Positions 1 to 9,727 are shown, counted from the first letter of the stretch. The stretch: DNA of 64,000 nucleotides from a virus (IMGVR_UViG_3300047562_004403:1-64000); one strand, 5' to 3'. Numbers and translations: made by a program. Notes: a model not told the origin generated them from the sequence alone.

Positions 1-1873
1 GAATTTTTACTAAACAATCTTGATTGGCTAACGCCATATCAGAAAAATACGGAATATTTTCTGGTTTTATAATTTCATCACAATCCGATACAAAGAACAC
101 AGTTTTGTCATCAAATTGATTTGTAATCGTTAAAAGACTGTTTAGTAGTAGTCTTTCTCTAGTTCTAGCATTTAAAGAATTTTTATAACTATCATTTGAT
201 CGTCCAGATAACGATCTAAATGCAATATCATCTTCGATATTTTCTATATCTTCATCATTGCCCGGTAACTCAACTTCAAGAACAATAAACTTATCCTCCG
301 GCAATCCCAATTCTTTAATATATTTTTTCGCTAATAACTCCTCTCGTAAAAGACCGCTTTGCGTTCTTGTCCCCTCAAGAATCACAAATTTATCCACGTA
401 ATCCTTTAACATATTAAATCGTAATTCTAGTAATTCTTTTTCATTAAAGAATCTAAAACAATCAATAATTTTTTTACGTTCAGTAGATGATTCCTCCTCT
501 ACTGAGTAAAATTTTTTAATGCTATTTTGTAGATCCTCAGGGAAATTATTAAAATCATACGTTTGAAGTTCCATTTCACCTCTTTCAAAAAGATCTTTTT
601 TATTTTTAATATTGTTCAAAATATTGTCCGTATACTTTATTTTATTATATTCTTGATGAGCATATGCTTCTATTTTTGATTTAATTGTATCTACGCCACC
701 AAAATAAGAAAAATGCCATCCAGCAGATGATATTATGGGAAAATGAATTCTTTGTTCTCTAAGAGTTTGTCCACCTTTTTCAATAGCATTATTAATCGTG
801 GTGATACAAGGGCATGGAATAATATAATTTGATAATATAGTATTAAAATCATAGTAAAAAGTTTTAACTTCTAACGCAGTTTCTAAATTACCACCCGAGT
901 AATTATCTACAATATTTTTAATAATATGTTTATCTGGTATTTCATCGCAATCGCTCAATATAAATATATCATTTTTTGAAAAATTACCCAGATTATCAGT
1001 AATATAATCCCTCTGTTTAAATTCAAGTTTCCAGGTATCATTACTTCTATCAAAGGTATCTACATTTTTGGGAAAATTAAATTCATTTATATTAGGTTCA
1101 TATTTTATACGAATAATTTTATTTCTAATTTCTTCGGGTATTTGTTCCCAAATTTCATCTAGATGATAGGGTTTAGGCTTTCCAGAAAAAGTATAATTAG
1201 ATTCACAAATAATAAAATTATCTACAATATCATTTAAGTAGTCTAAACGAAGTTTCAATATATCAAGTTCATTGAAAAATATAAACGCATCAATAACTTT
1301 TCTATTTGTAGTAGTTGGTTGAAGTCCAAATTTTTCCATGTTTTCATTAATACGGGTTTTATGTTGATCATCCATAAGATGATAATACTTGTCGCGAAGT
1401 AATTGAGATAGTTCTCTGGTCTCTTTTCCTTTACCCCATGGCCAAGACGCTATCATCTTCTGATATATTAATAAATGTTTTCCGGAATACTCTGAAATGT
1501 CTATGTCTTCAATGCTATTACGTTCATAGCACTGTAGTCCCAGATCGGCGTAGATATAACAATTTTGCCAATCTCCGTATTTTTCGTATCTTTGCGAAAG
1601 AAAATAATACGCCTCGGGTCTTTCTGGAAGGGTGATTAACGCGCTCTCCATCAGCACTTTTTCTGTTCCCTCTCTAGAACCTTGTTTTTTATAACAAAAT
1701 GAGGCTCTAATAAGAGCCTTATATGCCAAAACCTTATTCTGAGAACGTTCGGATGCCCTTAGATAGTATGTATGAGCCGCTGCTGTATGGCCTTGTTTTT
1801 CATACCATAAAGCAAGATTATAATTTTTCTGATCATTTTCTGTATCTAGACAAAAATCATTTAATTCATTCAT
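1..1873 (-). CDS. TPR plus tandem GT17-like glycosyltransferase (partial, 3' end outside window)
   Basis: I translated this minus-strand frame from the ATG at 1873; it stays open to the window edge (about 624 residues, C-terminus missing). Residues 15-170 look like tetratricopeptide-type helix pairs (for example LALWYEKQGH and YYFLSQRYEKYGDW). At about residue 192 (KVIDAFIFFNELDILKLRL) and again at about 463 (KIIDCFRFFNEKELLELRF) begin two copies of a domain resembling glycosyltransferase family 17 (beta-1,4-N-acetylglucosaminyltransferase type); both carry an SDCDEI acidic motif, at about residues 305 and 590, suited to metal/nucleotide-sugar binding. The start overlaps the stop of the upstream gene by 8 nt, so they are translationally coupled. 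Likely role (inference): glycosylation of virion proteins or host surface glycans. The family call is by eye. Confidence 0.8.
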   Translation of the reverse strand, partial: MNELNDFCLDTENDQKNYNLALWYEKQGHTAAAHTYYLRASERSQNKVLAYKALIRASFCYKKQGSREGTEKVLMESALITLPERPEAYYFLSQRYEKYGDWQNCYIYADLGLQCYERNSIEDIDISEYSGKHLLIYQKMIASWPWGKGKETRELSQLLRDKYYHLMDDQHKTRINENMEKFGLQPTTTNRKVIDAFIFFNELDILKLRLDYLNDIVDNFIICESNYTFSGKPKPYHLDEIWEQIPEEIRNKIIRIKYEPNINEFNFPKNVDTFDRSNDTWKLEFKQRDYITDNLGNFSKNDIFILSDCDEIPDKHIIKNIVDNYSGGNLETALEVKTFYYDFNTILSNYIIPCPCITTINNAIEKGGQTLREQRIHFPIISSAGWHFSYFGGVDTIKSKIEAYAHQEYNKIKYTDNILNNIKNKKDLFERGEMELQTYDFNNFPEDLQNSIKKFYSVEEESSTERKKIIDCFRFFNEKELLELRFNMLKDYVDKFVILEGTRTQSGLLREELLAKKYIKELGLPEDKFIVLEVELPGNDEDIENIEDDIAFRSLSGRSNDSYKNSLNARTRERLLLNSLLTITNQFDDKTVFFVSDCDEIIKPENIPYFSDMALANQDCLVKI

Positions 1874-2843
1874 TGATAAAATCCTCGATGCATTGCTTAG
1901 AAATTCTTAGGATATAAGCCGTATTATCCGTCAGACCAAAGGTTATCAAATAACTATTCTCGTATTCAGTCATTCCACAACAGAACTCGATTCTTGCGTT
2001 TAAAAATGAAAATAACTTTGAAAATTTTTGATTTTTAAAATCTTTATCCCATGTGACAAATCTATGCAAATAAGTAGCATCTTTTCTATCTTGTTCAGAT
2101 CTATATAAGTTTGTCTCATGAACTAAGGTCAAGTATCCGTCATTAAATCTTATAACTTGCGATCCACCTCGCATATCATTATAGCCATGAACATACTCCG
2201 TAGTCACAAACACCTCAGTATCTTCTTCCTGCGTCGGATCAAATTTCATCAGTGCGGTTGGATTTGTCCATTTTAACAGATGAAATGGTTTATCTTGTAT
2301 AGGGGTGCAATTTTTCATGCAATATTCATTATCCGGGGGAGGACCAGGAATTCTAAACCTAGAAACCTCTTTTACATTTGTTCCATCAAATTGAAGTTCC
2401 GAAAGTTCCATTCTTCCGGTCCCCTTTGTATCTAAGTCTCTTCGTACTCCTATGCCATATACTTTTCCATACCATTCTACTAAACGAACATCCTCTAACC
2501 CCACAAAATCCCACTGTGGTTGGTATGTATCAAAGTCAGATGTATCGATCCTAGAATGATAGATATTATTTAAATCTCCATCTAACTCTACGATGTGATT
2601 TGTAGTTCTTAAGTGAAGGTCGTGCTCCGGATGAATATATACTAGAGGTCCCCATATATGCTCATTAATACCCAACTCTGAGTGATATAAAGTATAGTTT
2701 ACATTTCTTATGTTTACTATAATTCGACCATCTTTTACTAGGACCGACGGATTTGTCAAGGATGGCCCATTTAAATCTTGAGCAGGAATTAATAACGGTT
2801 TAATACTTCCCCCGCGCTCCAATGCATACTTAACTAGAGTCAT
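1866..2843 (-). CDS. Beta-propeller glycosidase/phosphorylase-like protein
   Basis: 325 residues with repeated blade-like strands: LTNPSVLVKDGRIIVNIRN near the N-terminus, FVGLEDVRLVEWYGKVYGIG in the middle, and GGSQVIRFNDGYLTLVHET late. The GLEDVRLV segment and the overall layout resemble five-bladed propellers of the GH130/GH43-like superfamily, also seen beside glycosyltransferases in giant viruses and phages. I see no signal peptide. The gene is coupled to the downstream GT17 gene by overlapping stop and start. A role in glycan handling is inferred from fold resemblance and neighbourhood; the substrate is unknown, and enzymatic activity cannot be judged from sequence alone. Confidence 0.6.
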   Translation of the reverse strand: MTLVKYALERGGSIKPLLIPAQDLNGPSLTNPSVLVKDGRIIVNIRNVNYTLYHSELGINEHIWGPLVYIHPEHDLHLRTTNHIVELDGDLNNIYHSRIDTSDFDTYQPQWDFVGLEDVRLVEWYGKVYGIGVRRDLDTKGTGRMELSELQFDGTNVKEVSRFRIPGPPPDNEYCMKNCTPIQDKPFHLLKWTNPTALMKFDPTQEEDTEVFVTTEYVHGYNDMRGGSQVIRFNDGYLTLVHETNLYRSEQDRKDATYLHRFVTWDKDFKNQKFSKLFSFLNARIEFCCGMTEYENSYLITFGLTDNTAYILRISKQCIEDFINE

Positions 2844-2874
2844 AAATAATTTCTTAAGAAGATTAAACGTTTTC

Positions 2875-3222
2875 CTAATTTATTTTTTCAAATTTTCCAG
2901 AGATTTCTACCACTCTTTCAATAAATTTTTTTATAAATTTTGGATCTGCCGGTATTATATCATGTGAATCATAATCAGTAAACACAGACAAATCCAATAA
3001 AAGCGGAAGGTCAAATTTTGCGCTTTCAGTATCAGGCCAACCACTTTTTACATATGTTAAAAATAATTCCCTCATCCCACGAGGGATAAATCTGCCACCG
3101 ATAAGTTGCCACATCAACCCATCCCAACAAAAAATGTCTCCCTGGGAGATGATGACTATATCCCCCAGGTTTTTATCCTCAGGAAATTGAGCATTACCAC
3201 CACGTAACCGCGTGATATTCAT
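2875..3222 (-). CDS. Hypothetical protein, 115 residues
   Basis: A short soluble protein that I do not recognise. The N-terminal part (DIVIISQGDIFCWDGLMWQLIGG) reads like the short beta hairpins used in phage fibre and trimming proteins that display a dressed-up Trp-rich loop; the C-terminal half is helical and charged. It sits in a minus-strand string with the glycosyltransferase genes, 31 nt upstream of the propeller gene. Function is not assigned; a small virion or fibre accessory role would fit but is a guess. Confidence 0.5.
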   Translation of the reverse strand: MNITRLRGGNAQFPEDKNLGDIVIISQGDIFCWDGLMWQLIGGRFIPRGMRELFLTYVKSGWPDTESAKFDLPLLLDLSVFTDYDSHDIIPADPKFIKKFIERVVEISGKFEKIN

Positions 3223-3236
3223 TATGAATCAATCAA

Positions 3237-3428
3237 TCAATCCGAAACTACTTCAGTTTCTGAGATAGGAGTCTCTTCATTTCCGAAAAGTTCTGTAAGA
3301 GTCACTTCCATTTCCTGAATCATCTTTTTCACAAGATATTTATTACCCGAGGATTTTGCGTCGGCATACGCATCGATTTTCATCGCGAGTTCTTCTTTTG
3401 TCATAATAGTATGTTTAAAGTTTTTCAT
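3237..3428 (-). CDS. Hypothetical protein, 63 residues
   Basis: A small acidic, helical protein with no recognised domain. Two starts are possible: the ATG at 3428 (preceded by AGG at a short distance) or an in-frame ATG at 3404 that would give 55 residues. The 5' end lies over a plus-strand late-promoter-like motif at 3413-3432, so the shorter form is credible. It is the first gene of the minus-strand glycosylation string and is divergent from the structural gene at 3465. Confidence 0.4.
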   Translation of the reverse strand: MKNFKHTIMTKEELAMKIDAYADAKSSGNKYLVKKMIQEMEVTLTELFGNEETPISETEVVSD

Positions 3429-3432
3429 AGAC
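3413..3432 (+). promoter_or_regulatory. Candidate late promoter
   Basis: GTTTAAAG (3413-3420), then 5 nt, then CATAGAC. It matches the motif found in front of other late genes in this window, but lies 52 nt before the ATG at 3465, a larger gap than most copies show. Confidence 0.45.
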
Positions 3433-3464
3433 CTATAAACTAAAAAACCGGAGTTTATTACCCC

Positions 3465-3755
3465 ATGGCCTCGAATATCAAAAATTTCGAGATCTCGAAA
3501 ACGTTCTCAAATGTCCTTCTTTCAAATATCGATGGGCAACCAGATGAGGATGGTATTCCTTTCGATCTAAGTACAGAAGCACGACAGGCGCAGGCCCGTA
3601 TTCAAGACGGAGAGGGTAACCCATCACCTCTGCATATTTCTAGAACTTCTATATGGTCAACTGCTATTCCTGGCGCGCCATTAGCCTTAGTACGTAAACA
3701 AGAAATTCTTGAGGGGATTACGTATTTTCAAACTGCTTCGCTTATCTACGGTTAA
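3465..3755 (+). CDS. Small virion-like protein, 96 residues
   Basis: First gene of a plus-strand structural string. The composition (Ser/Thr/Asn-rich beta, few charges) resembles small head or tail accessory proteins, but no family is recognised. CCGGAG lies upstream as a loose Shine-Dalgarno site, and the gene is followed after 3 nt by the next coding region, so the two are surely co-transcribed. The C-terminal half (ALVRKQEILEGITYFQTASLIYG) ends in aromatic and hydrophobic residues. A virion or fibre-chaperone role is inferred from position only. Confidence 0.5.
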   Translation: MASNIKNFEISKTFSNVLLSNIDGQPDEDGIPFDLSTEARQAQARIQDGEGNPSPLHISRTSIWSTAIPGAPLALVRKQEILEGITYFQTASLIYG

Positions 3756-3758
3756 ATT

Positions 3759-4139
3759 ATGACCTATCCAACAAATAATTTTTATTCGTCTACGTATAAA
3801 AACATTTCTGCCAACTCTGGTTCTCCAACGACAATTTTTGATAATAATGATAGTAATTTTATTCCTGATAATGGATACGCAATGATTTTATCGATTATCA
3901 TTGCTAATAAATCACAAACTACAAGGGGGATTTATGCCACTCTTCAAAAATCCGGAATGGTAGAATCGGCATATATACTATATGACGTAGCTCTTCCATC
4001 ACAAACTTCATTTGAAATGATCCAAGGAAATAAACTTGTTCTTAAGCGGGGGGATTCACTAAAAGCTTGGGTTGATTCAGATGGAACTGATCTTTGTGAT
4101 GCGGTTGTTTCCTACGTTATTTATACACCAGCTCTTTGA
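3759..4139 (+). CDS. Small virion-like protein, 126 residues
   Basis: A beta-rich protein with a pattern common in small tail and head decoration proteins: YAMILSIIIANKS, a VESAYILYDVALP strand, and NKLVLKRGDSLKAWVDSDG near the end, the last resembling a receptor-binding or tail-completion beta sandwich. It starts 3 nt after the previous gene and ends 6 nt before the tailspike gene. No catalytic motif is visible. I call it structural from composition and operon context; no exact family can be named. Confidence 0.5.
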   Translation: MTYPTNNFYSSTYKNISANSGSPTTIFDNNDSNFIPDNGYAMILSIIIANKSQTTRGIYATLQKSGMVESAYILYDVALPSQTSFEMIQGNKLVLKRGDSLKAWVDSDGTDLCDAVVSYVIYTPAL

Positions 4140-4145
4140 TAAATC

Positions 4146-6491
4146 ATGAGATATATCGGCCGCACGCAAACATCAACTCTTGTACAAGTTGATCCTGATA
4201 AAAATTCGTATGTAAATATTAAATCATTCGGCGCTGCTGGATTGGATCGTTATTTTGAGGGCCGGGTAGGAGGAGTTGGGGGTAATGGTAATATTATTAG
4301 TATAGGCGATATCGCCGGTTACCCTTCTTTTGAAAAAGAATATTTAAAACTAGATCAAGAGCTTTATGCTTTTTTCTATTTAGAAAATTCTGCGCCTCCG
4401 TTAAGTGATTATGAAAACATTTTTACCAATATAGGTGATCCTTATCCAGTGGGAGATGTCAGAAAAGCGGGCACTCTTACTAGTAAAAGTTTAGTATATT
4501 ACGTTTACGCTTTTAATCCGGTTACAGGTAAATTTTCTCCCTACGCTAAAACATTTACTTTATCAAACGTATATAAAGACCCTCTTACTCAATTTGATGA
4601 AGAGAATTATGTAAGAATCACTTTTACTCGCAAAAATTCACAGTGGTTACCCGTAATCTATAGGCAATGGGGAGCAGGATCTATTAAATTTTTAGGTATA
4701 CCTGGAAATAATATTTTAGGAAATAATACTTCTATATCTTTTAATGATCGAGGAACTGCTCAGATTCCTTCATGGGATGAACAAATATTAAACGAGGGAG
4801 GAGGTAACCCAGAATTATTAGAAAACATTATTATAAATTCCGGAAATTTACTTTCTGCTAAAACAATTATTCTTAAAAGAAGGCTTCGTATTCAAGCAAG
4901 AAGTCAATCTGGGGTTCTAGAATGCGTTGATGCTGATTCCTCCTCGGGTGTATTTACCGATTTAGATAATGCATCTATTAGAGTTAAATTTAAAATAGAC
5001 GATACTCGTCCGATTCAAAAGGCTTTAGAATTTGCGGCTAAAAATAATATAAAAGATATATTTATTCCGTCTGGTACTTATTCTGTAACAAACTTACGTC
5101 TTTACGGATCTGAAATTCAGGCAAAAGAATTTAGCGATATTATAATCAGGGGTTCTGGAGAATCTTCAATTTTGAAAAAGATGCCAACTCATGTAAATCC
5201 TCAAAATCAATATGGATTTATTGGACTTTTAGGATCGGGTATCACAAACAGACCACAAAGAATTACGATTAGAAATTTATCATTTGATGGTAATAAGTCT
5301 GAAGTTTTTTCCATAAATGTCCCAGAAGGTGATACATATGGAATTGGGGATAAATATTCAGATTTTCTGGCGATGGAATATGCCGATGAGGTTCGTATTA
5401 CCGACTGTTCATTTTATGATAATGGAGGTTCTGCCGTATACGCATTAAATTCTGATAAAATTAATTTCACTAATAATCGTGTATTTAGACTATCTAAACC
5501 ATATGAGTTAAATATTTCTCCATTAAAAATTCGTGAATCGAGTAGATTTATTGCTCAGGGGAATCTATTTCAAAATTGTTCTGGTGCTATAGATCTTACA
5601 GGTCTTGATACATCGGTAATTAATAATAATATTATTGAAAATTGTGGTGAAACAGGACTTCAGTTAAATGCGTCTGATACTTGGAATGCTCAAGGTAATT
5701 TAACATTTAATGAGAATGGTTCAATTATAAGATCCATAGATCTGTATCAAAATGACTACAGCCGAGTAAATTTAGATGTTAAGAGAGGCGTTGCAATGAC
5801 CCCGGTCTTTTTTACAGTGACTGATGGGGGATTGCCTGTAGCTATTTCTTCGGGGACGATAAACGCTCAAGTATGGCCTCTTAACTCGTCATATACTAGA
5901 AATACGGGAGCAACTGCAGCCCACTTGCAAGTAATAGAAAGTGGGCCTCAATTAAATGTCGGTATTTTTGGAATTACGGCTCCAATCTCATCATTTACAG
6001 GGTCGGGTACATCCAACCAGGGTAAAAATATCAAAGGTACTAATGACTACGATCTTCTTAAACCAGATGGCAGTTCCTCTGCAAACTATGGATACGGATA
6101 TCGTATCACAGCTAAAGTAACTCTTGGACGGTTTCCTGTAAGAAAAATTGAAAGAGCAGCCGTTAACACGGTAAAAATCTTTTTTAAAAATACTTCTGAC
6201 TATCTTTCATTGGTATATTTTGCAGGCGGAGATATTGATGAAAGCGATGCAATTAAAACTTTTGGAATAGGAGGTATTCCAGGGTCGGCAATTGAAAATT
6301 GGCCTGATGGTAATGAATTTCAAATTCAAGGAACTGATCCTGATAACGCTGCGATTATAATTACTACTCCCAGCCAAGTTTCTTCAGAATTTGTAAATAC
6401 TGGAAGTTTTTATAATACCCCGACAGGGTATATGGGAATTATCAGAGATAATTACTTTGTCTCTGACGGAAATATTTACGTTTCAGATTAA
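4146..6491 (+). CDS. Right-handed beta-helix tailspike/fibre protein
   Basis: 781 residues. The N-terminal 230 residues form a fibronectin-like attachment region. From about residue 279 (DDTRPIQKALEFAAKNN) a pectate-lyase-3 type beta-helix begins: IFIPSGTYSV near 304, IRNLSFDGN near 374, DCSFYDNGGSAVYAL near 419 and rungs continuing to about 520. This is the usual layout of phage tailspikes that bind or cut surface polysaccharide. The C-terminal 260 residues are a separate beta domain. I cannot identify catalytic acids with confidence. It is the last gene of a three-gene string and is followed by a stem-loop terminator and a fresh late promoter. Confidence 0.75.
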   Translation: MRYIGRTQTSTLVQVDPDKNSYVNIKSFGAAGLDRYFEGRVGGVGGNGNIISIGDIAGYPSFEKEYLKLDQELYAFFYLENSAPPLSDYENIFTNIGDPYPVGDVRKAGTLTSKSLVYYVYAFNPVTGKFSPYAKTFTLSNVYKDPLTQFDEENYVRITFTRKNSQWLPVIYRQWGAGSIKFLGIPGNNILGNNTSISFNDRGTAQIPSWDEQILNEGGGNPELLENIIINSGNLLSAKTIILKRRLRIQARSQSGVLECVDADSSSGVFTDLDNASIRVKFKIDDTRPIQKALEFAAKNNIKDIFIPSGTYSVTNLRLYGSEIQAKEFSDIIIRGSGESSILKKMPTHVNPQNQYGFIGLLGSGITNRPQRITIRNLSFDGNKSEVFSINVPEGDTYGIGDKYSDFLAMEYADEVRITDCSFYDNGGSAVYALNSDKINFTNNRVFRLSKPYELNISPLKIRESSRFIAQGNLFQNCSGAIDLTGLDTSVINNNIIENCGETGLQLNASDTWNAQGNLTFNENGSIIRSIDLYQNDYSRVNLDVKRGVAMTPVFFTVTDGGLPVAISSGTINAQVWPLNSSYTRNTGATAAHLQVIESGPQLNVGIFGITAPISSFTGSGTSNQGKNIKGTNDYDLLKPDGSSSANYGYGYRITAKVTLGRFPVRKIERAAVNTVKIFFKNTSDYLSLVYFAGGDIDESDAIKTFGIGGIPGSAIENWPDGNEFQIQGTDPDNAAIIITTPSQVSSEFVNTGSFYNTPTGYMGIIRDNYFVSDGNIYVSD

Positions 6492-6513
6492 TTTTTTAAA
6501 TTATTATTTACCG

Positions 6514-6545
6514 TCCTCCTTAGGAAAATCTAAGGGGGGATTTAT
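6514..6545 (+). terminator. Probable intrinsic terminator
   Basis: Ten-base-pair stem: TCCTCCTTAG (6514-6523) pairs with CTAAGGGGGG (6530-6539, two G-U pairs) around a GAAAAT loop, followed by ATTTATTAT. The U-tract is interrupted, so efficiency is uncertain. It separates the tailspike gene from the next late transcript. Confidence 0.55.
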
Positions 6546-6560
6546 TATGTACGTAACAAT

Positions 6561-6580
6561 GTTTAAAGTAGTTTATATAG
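6561..6580 (+). promoter_or_regulatory. Candidate late promoter
   Basis: GTTTAAAG (6561-6568), 5 nt, TATATAG (6574-6580); the ATG follows 35 nt after the first G. One of the best copies of the late motif, placed just after a terminator and before the giant virion-protein operon. Confidence 0.6.
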
Positions 6581-6595
6581 AGTTTTCTGTTTAAC

Positions 6596-9500
6596 ATGGC
6601 AGCAAAAGTTAGCGTCGGAAAAACGGCCCCAGTACCTCTAGGTCAACAATCTGCAGCAAATTCGCTCCCGGTGGTATTCGCCGAGGATCAGGCTCCAATT
6701 CCTGTAGAGGAACAAAATAAAATTCAATCAGAAGTGGCTTTAAGCCTTCTTGGTATTCCTCGTTCTGAAGTAGCGCTTGGTATTTTTGCCGACGTCAATA
6801 CATATGACGTTAACCCATCCGAGTGGGCACAATTTCCGTTAAGTAACACTCCCTTGAGTGCCGGGGAAGGCATCTCATCAGGCGTAGAACACATTCCTGA
6901 CGAGGCGGGTGCTAGGTTAGTTGCTCCTGACGTTTCCACCACTGTGTTGACATCTAAGAGATTTTTCAGATATCAGCCTGGACGCGTTTCGGCTTCTACC
7001 ATGGGTGTGAAGATGAACGTCACTAAAGATCCAGAAACAGACCCAACATTAACAGCAGCTGATAGAGCTAGGATGAAAGGAGCCCCATCCATTAAAAAAT
7101 GGGGCATTTTTGATAAGTTTGATGGTTATTATTTTGAGATTGTTAATGGAGGTAAAAAGAATGATTTTCGTTGCGTTCGTCGCACTCAGGCTATAATTCC
7201 TTCAGAGCCTTCGGGATATTCCGGCGCATTAAGTTGGTTTGCAAATGGCGGATCGGAAGATTATAATCCAGAATTTAATACCTCTACTAACTTTGGCGTA
7301 GCGGGTGTTGACCCAGTAATCATCAGAGACGGTTTAGTGTACACCGCGGCTGCGATTTATGACCCCTCCTTAGTATATAAGCCCGGTGATGTTGCTGCTA
7401 TTGATTCTGCAACTGACCCCTCTGGGCGTCTTAAGGATTTTACTCCGGACCCGGGTTATGCTGTAAGACTTGCAACCTATAATGGTTCTGCATTTACAGA
7501 GTTAATGGCCAACCGTAAATTCCAGTTCCCATTCGATCAATCTACAACAGTTGAACTTGATGATGATAAAGATTCGCTCATAGATGGCTATATTCGTCTT
7601 GACGCTCACTGTAACTTCTACCAGATCATCTCGAATCTGAACCGCAAGGCCGACTACACTGGGTTTCCGTCGGCAAAAGACTCTCTTGCCTCTTCGGAGT
7701 GGGGTGTGGACGGATCTTCTATTACATCCTATGACTCCAATATTGTTGCTAACACCTGGGACACCGCTCCTTCCACATCTAACAGCGATAAAAAGGTATG
7801 GCACCTTATGGTGAATACTCAGGGCACCAACTCCAGTTACAGAATTACCGACGGCCAGCATAGTGCCGCTCCTGGCATCCCATCAGCAGTTAAAGCGCGC
7901 TCTGTTACCAACGGTAACGTAACCCTGAAAGAGTGGTTCAATATCTGTGTTCCTGAACCTTATCGTAAGGTGTATGAATGGAGGCCTGTAAGAGCAATGT
8001 TCTCTGGCGACAAACTCGACGGAGAACAAACTGATCTTAGATGGAGTGATGTCAATACTGCTGCTGAGGATAATACGGCTTCGGCGGGTGGGGATCTTAT
8101 AAATAGACCCGGTGAAAAGATCAGAGATGCTAATAATGAAGTAATTCAAATACAATCTGCTTATAGCATTGACTTCACAAAGGTAACTATGTGGAAGATC
8201 GAATTCTCCTGGTACGGTGCTGTTGGTGCTATCTTCCTCTGTTACGTTCCTGTTGGTAATAATGAAGCTCGCTGGGTGCGCGTTCATCACATTCGCGCCT
8301 CAAACCAGCACGCTGTAGCCTCTCTAGGTAACGCCACCCTACCTATCACCTATCTCACCCACGGAGGAGTAGATAGCGGACTTGAAGATACTGATATTGG
8401 TAACACTCTTGTTAAGTACGGTGCCTCTTATTATATTGATGGCGGAGACAAGGGTACTGTTCGGCTTCTTTCTAAAGCTTCAGATTTTCAGCGCGAAGTA
8501 CCCAGAGGATTTTATGATTTTGCCGCTGGTAGTGGATGGGCTCTAGGATCATCATCAAGAGCCAGACTTGAATACTCTGTAACAACCCATCCTAATCTTT
8601 CTGGAGAAGTTGCCGTGGGACTTATGGGCGCTTATTTGGAAGGCGATTCTACAGCAAAAGTTAAGTGGATTACTCAAGATGGTGATAATATTACTCTCCA
8701 TCTAACCACTCCTTCTCTTCCGGTTAGTAATGCTTCCCCTGTTCGACTAATTATCCCTAGAGCTCAACGCTCTCTACTCACCGTCCGTGCAAAAGATTTC
8801 ATCGTTAACCGAGACGGTAAATCAGTTAGAAATCGTTTACAGATTTATCCAATTAAATACGGAGCGGGTATTACTGGCGGAACTTCAGGTGAACTTATAA
8901 GCTTGAGAGCAATTAAAAATCCACTATTTATTGTTACTAATACAGACACTAACCTAGGATCCTCTGTTTCTTACACCGGAGTAGGAAACGTACAAACTAA
9001 TTCCGATATTCCCTACGTTAATACGGGTAATTCAACTCTTCCGGTAGAAGTACAGTTTGATTCTGGTACACCATTTACCGGGAATAATCAATACAGATAT
9101 GGTTACTTTTTAGGCACCACTAATTCTAGCGTAGCTGAAACTGGTTGGACCGCAGGAACAAGTGATCCCAATCTATATGAACCAATTCTTGGTAAACTTT
9201 ATAGGGAGAATGGAATCTTAAAATTTGAGAAATTTTTCTCCTATCCTGATCCTATTTATATTGTTGGATTGTTTATTCCTGAGAGACATCTTCTAGTTAA
9301 TTCAGAAGGTGTTCCGGATGAATTTAAACTTCTTAATGCCTCAGGAGTTAGAGACACCGAAGACTCTACGGATCAAACAAAATGGGATAAACTTAAAGAA
9401 GACGGACTAGCAAATTGGGAAGATATTACGCGTCTTTCTGGTGTTCAAATTGCTCAGGATTTTCAACTTACTCCTGTTCCTGATACGGGAATTGAAATTC

Positions 9501-9721
9501 TTAATTATTATGCTAACGCCGGCGGATATCAATTTGATCTACAAGATTATTTTGCCTATAATAAAGAATATCTTTCTTTCCCCCTTACAGATGAGGTAGA
9601 TATTATTAATTTCCAAGCACATTACGATATTTCAATAACAACTCCAGCCTCATCTCAAGCTAATGAAACTATTAATAATCCATTCAAAGTTAACAACGCA
9701 CTAACCTGGGAGGAGCAGTGA
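6596..9721 (+). CDS. Giant virion structural protein, paralogue A
   Basis: 1041 residues with no enzymatic motif. It shares several blocks with the next gene: an N-terminal EEQ...SEVALSLLGIPRSEV...GIFADV block, FFRYQPGRVSASTMGVK, WKIEFSWYGAVGAIF, and KYGASYYIDGGDKGTV. Proteins with the RYQPGR...GV and YIDGGD blocks occur as virion proteins in large cyanophages, so I assign it to the tail or fibre apparatus. It heads an operon running to 19503 behind a terminator and late promoter. The middle section (roughly 7500-8350) uses more C-ending codons than either flank, which may reflect recombination or expression selection. Confidence 0.65.
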   Translation: MAAKVSVGKTAPVPLGQQSAANSLPVVFAEDQAPIPVEEQNKIQSEVALSLLGIPRSEVALGIFADVNTYDVNPSEWAQFPLSNTPLSAGEGISSGVEHIPDEAGARLVAPDVSTTVLTSKRFFRYQPGRVSASTMGVKMNVTKDPETDPTLTAADRARMKGAPSIKKWGIFDKFDGYYFEIVNGGKKNDFRCVRRTQAIIPSEPSGYSGALSWFANGGSEDYNPEFNTSTNFGVAGVDPVIIRDGLVYTAAAIYDPSLVYKPGDVAAIDSATDPSGRLKDFTPDPGYAVRLATYNGSAFTELMANRKFQFPFDQSTTVELDDDKDSLIDGYIRLDAHCNFYQIISNLNRKADYTGFPSAKDSLASSEWGVDGSSITSYDSNIVANTWDTAPSTSNSDKKVWHLMVNTQGTNSSYRITDGQHSAAPGIPSAVKARSVTNGNVTLKEWFNICVPEPYRKVYEWRPVRAMFSGDKLDGEQTDLRWSDVNTAAEDNTASAGGDLINRPGEKIRDANNEVIQIQSAYSIDFTKVTMWKIEFSWYGAVGAIFLCYVPVGNNEARWVRVHHIRASNQHAVASLGNATLPITYLTHGGVDSGLEDTDIGNTLVKYGASYYIDGGDKGTVRLLSKASDFQREVPRGFYDFAAGSGWALGSSSRARLEYSVTTHPNLSGEVAVGLMGAYLEGDSTAKVKWITQDGDNITLHLTTPSLPVSNASPVRLIIPRAQRSLLTVRAKDFIVNRDGKSVRNRLQIYPIKYGAGITGGTSGELISLRAIKNPLFIVTNTDTNLGSSVSYTGVGNVQTNSDIPYVNTGNSTLPVEVQFDSGTPFTGNNQYRYGYFLGTTNSSVAETGWTAGTSDPNLYEPILGKLYRENGILKFEKFFSYPDPIYIVGLFIPERHLLVNSEGVPDEFKLLNASGVRDTEDSTDQTKWDKLKEDGLANWEDITRLSGVQIAQDFQLTPVPDTGIEILNYYANAGGYQFDLQDYFAYNKEYLSFPLTDEVDIINFQAHYDISITTPASSQANETINNPFKVNNALTWEEQ

Positions 9722-9727
9722 TCTTCC

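Noticed and set aside
7502-8290. Two minus-strand frames (119 and 135 residues) within the first giant virion gene
   Set aside because: Antisense shadows in the C-rich codon island; no recognisable protein features.
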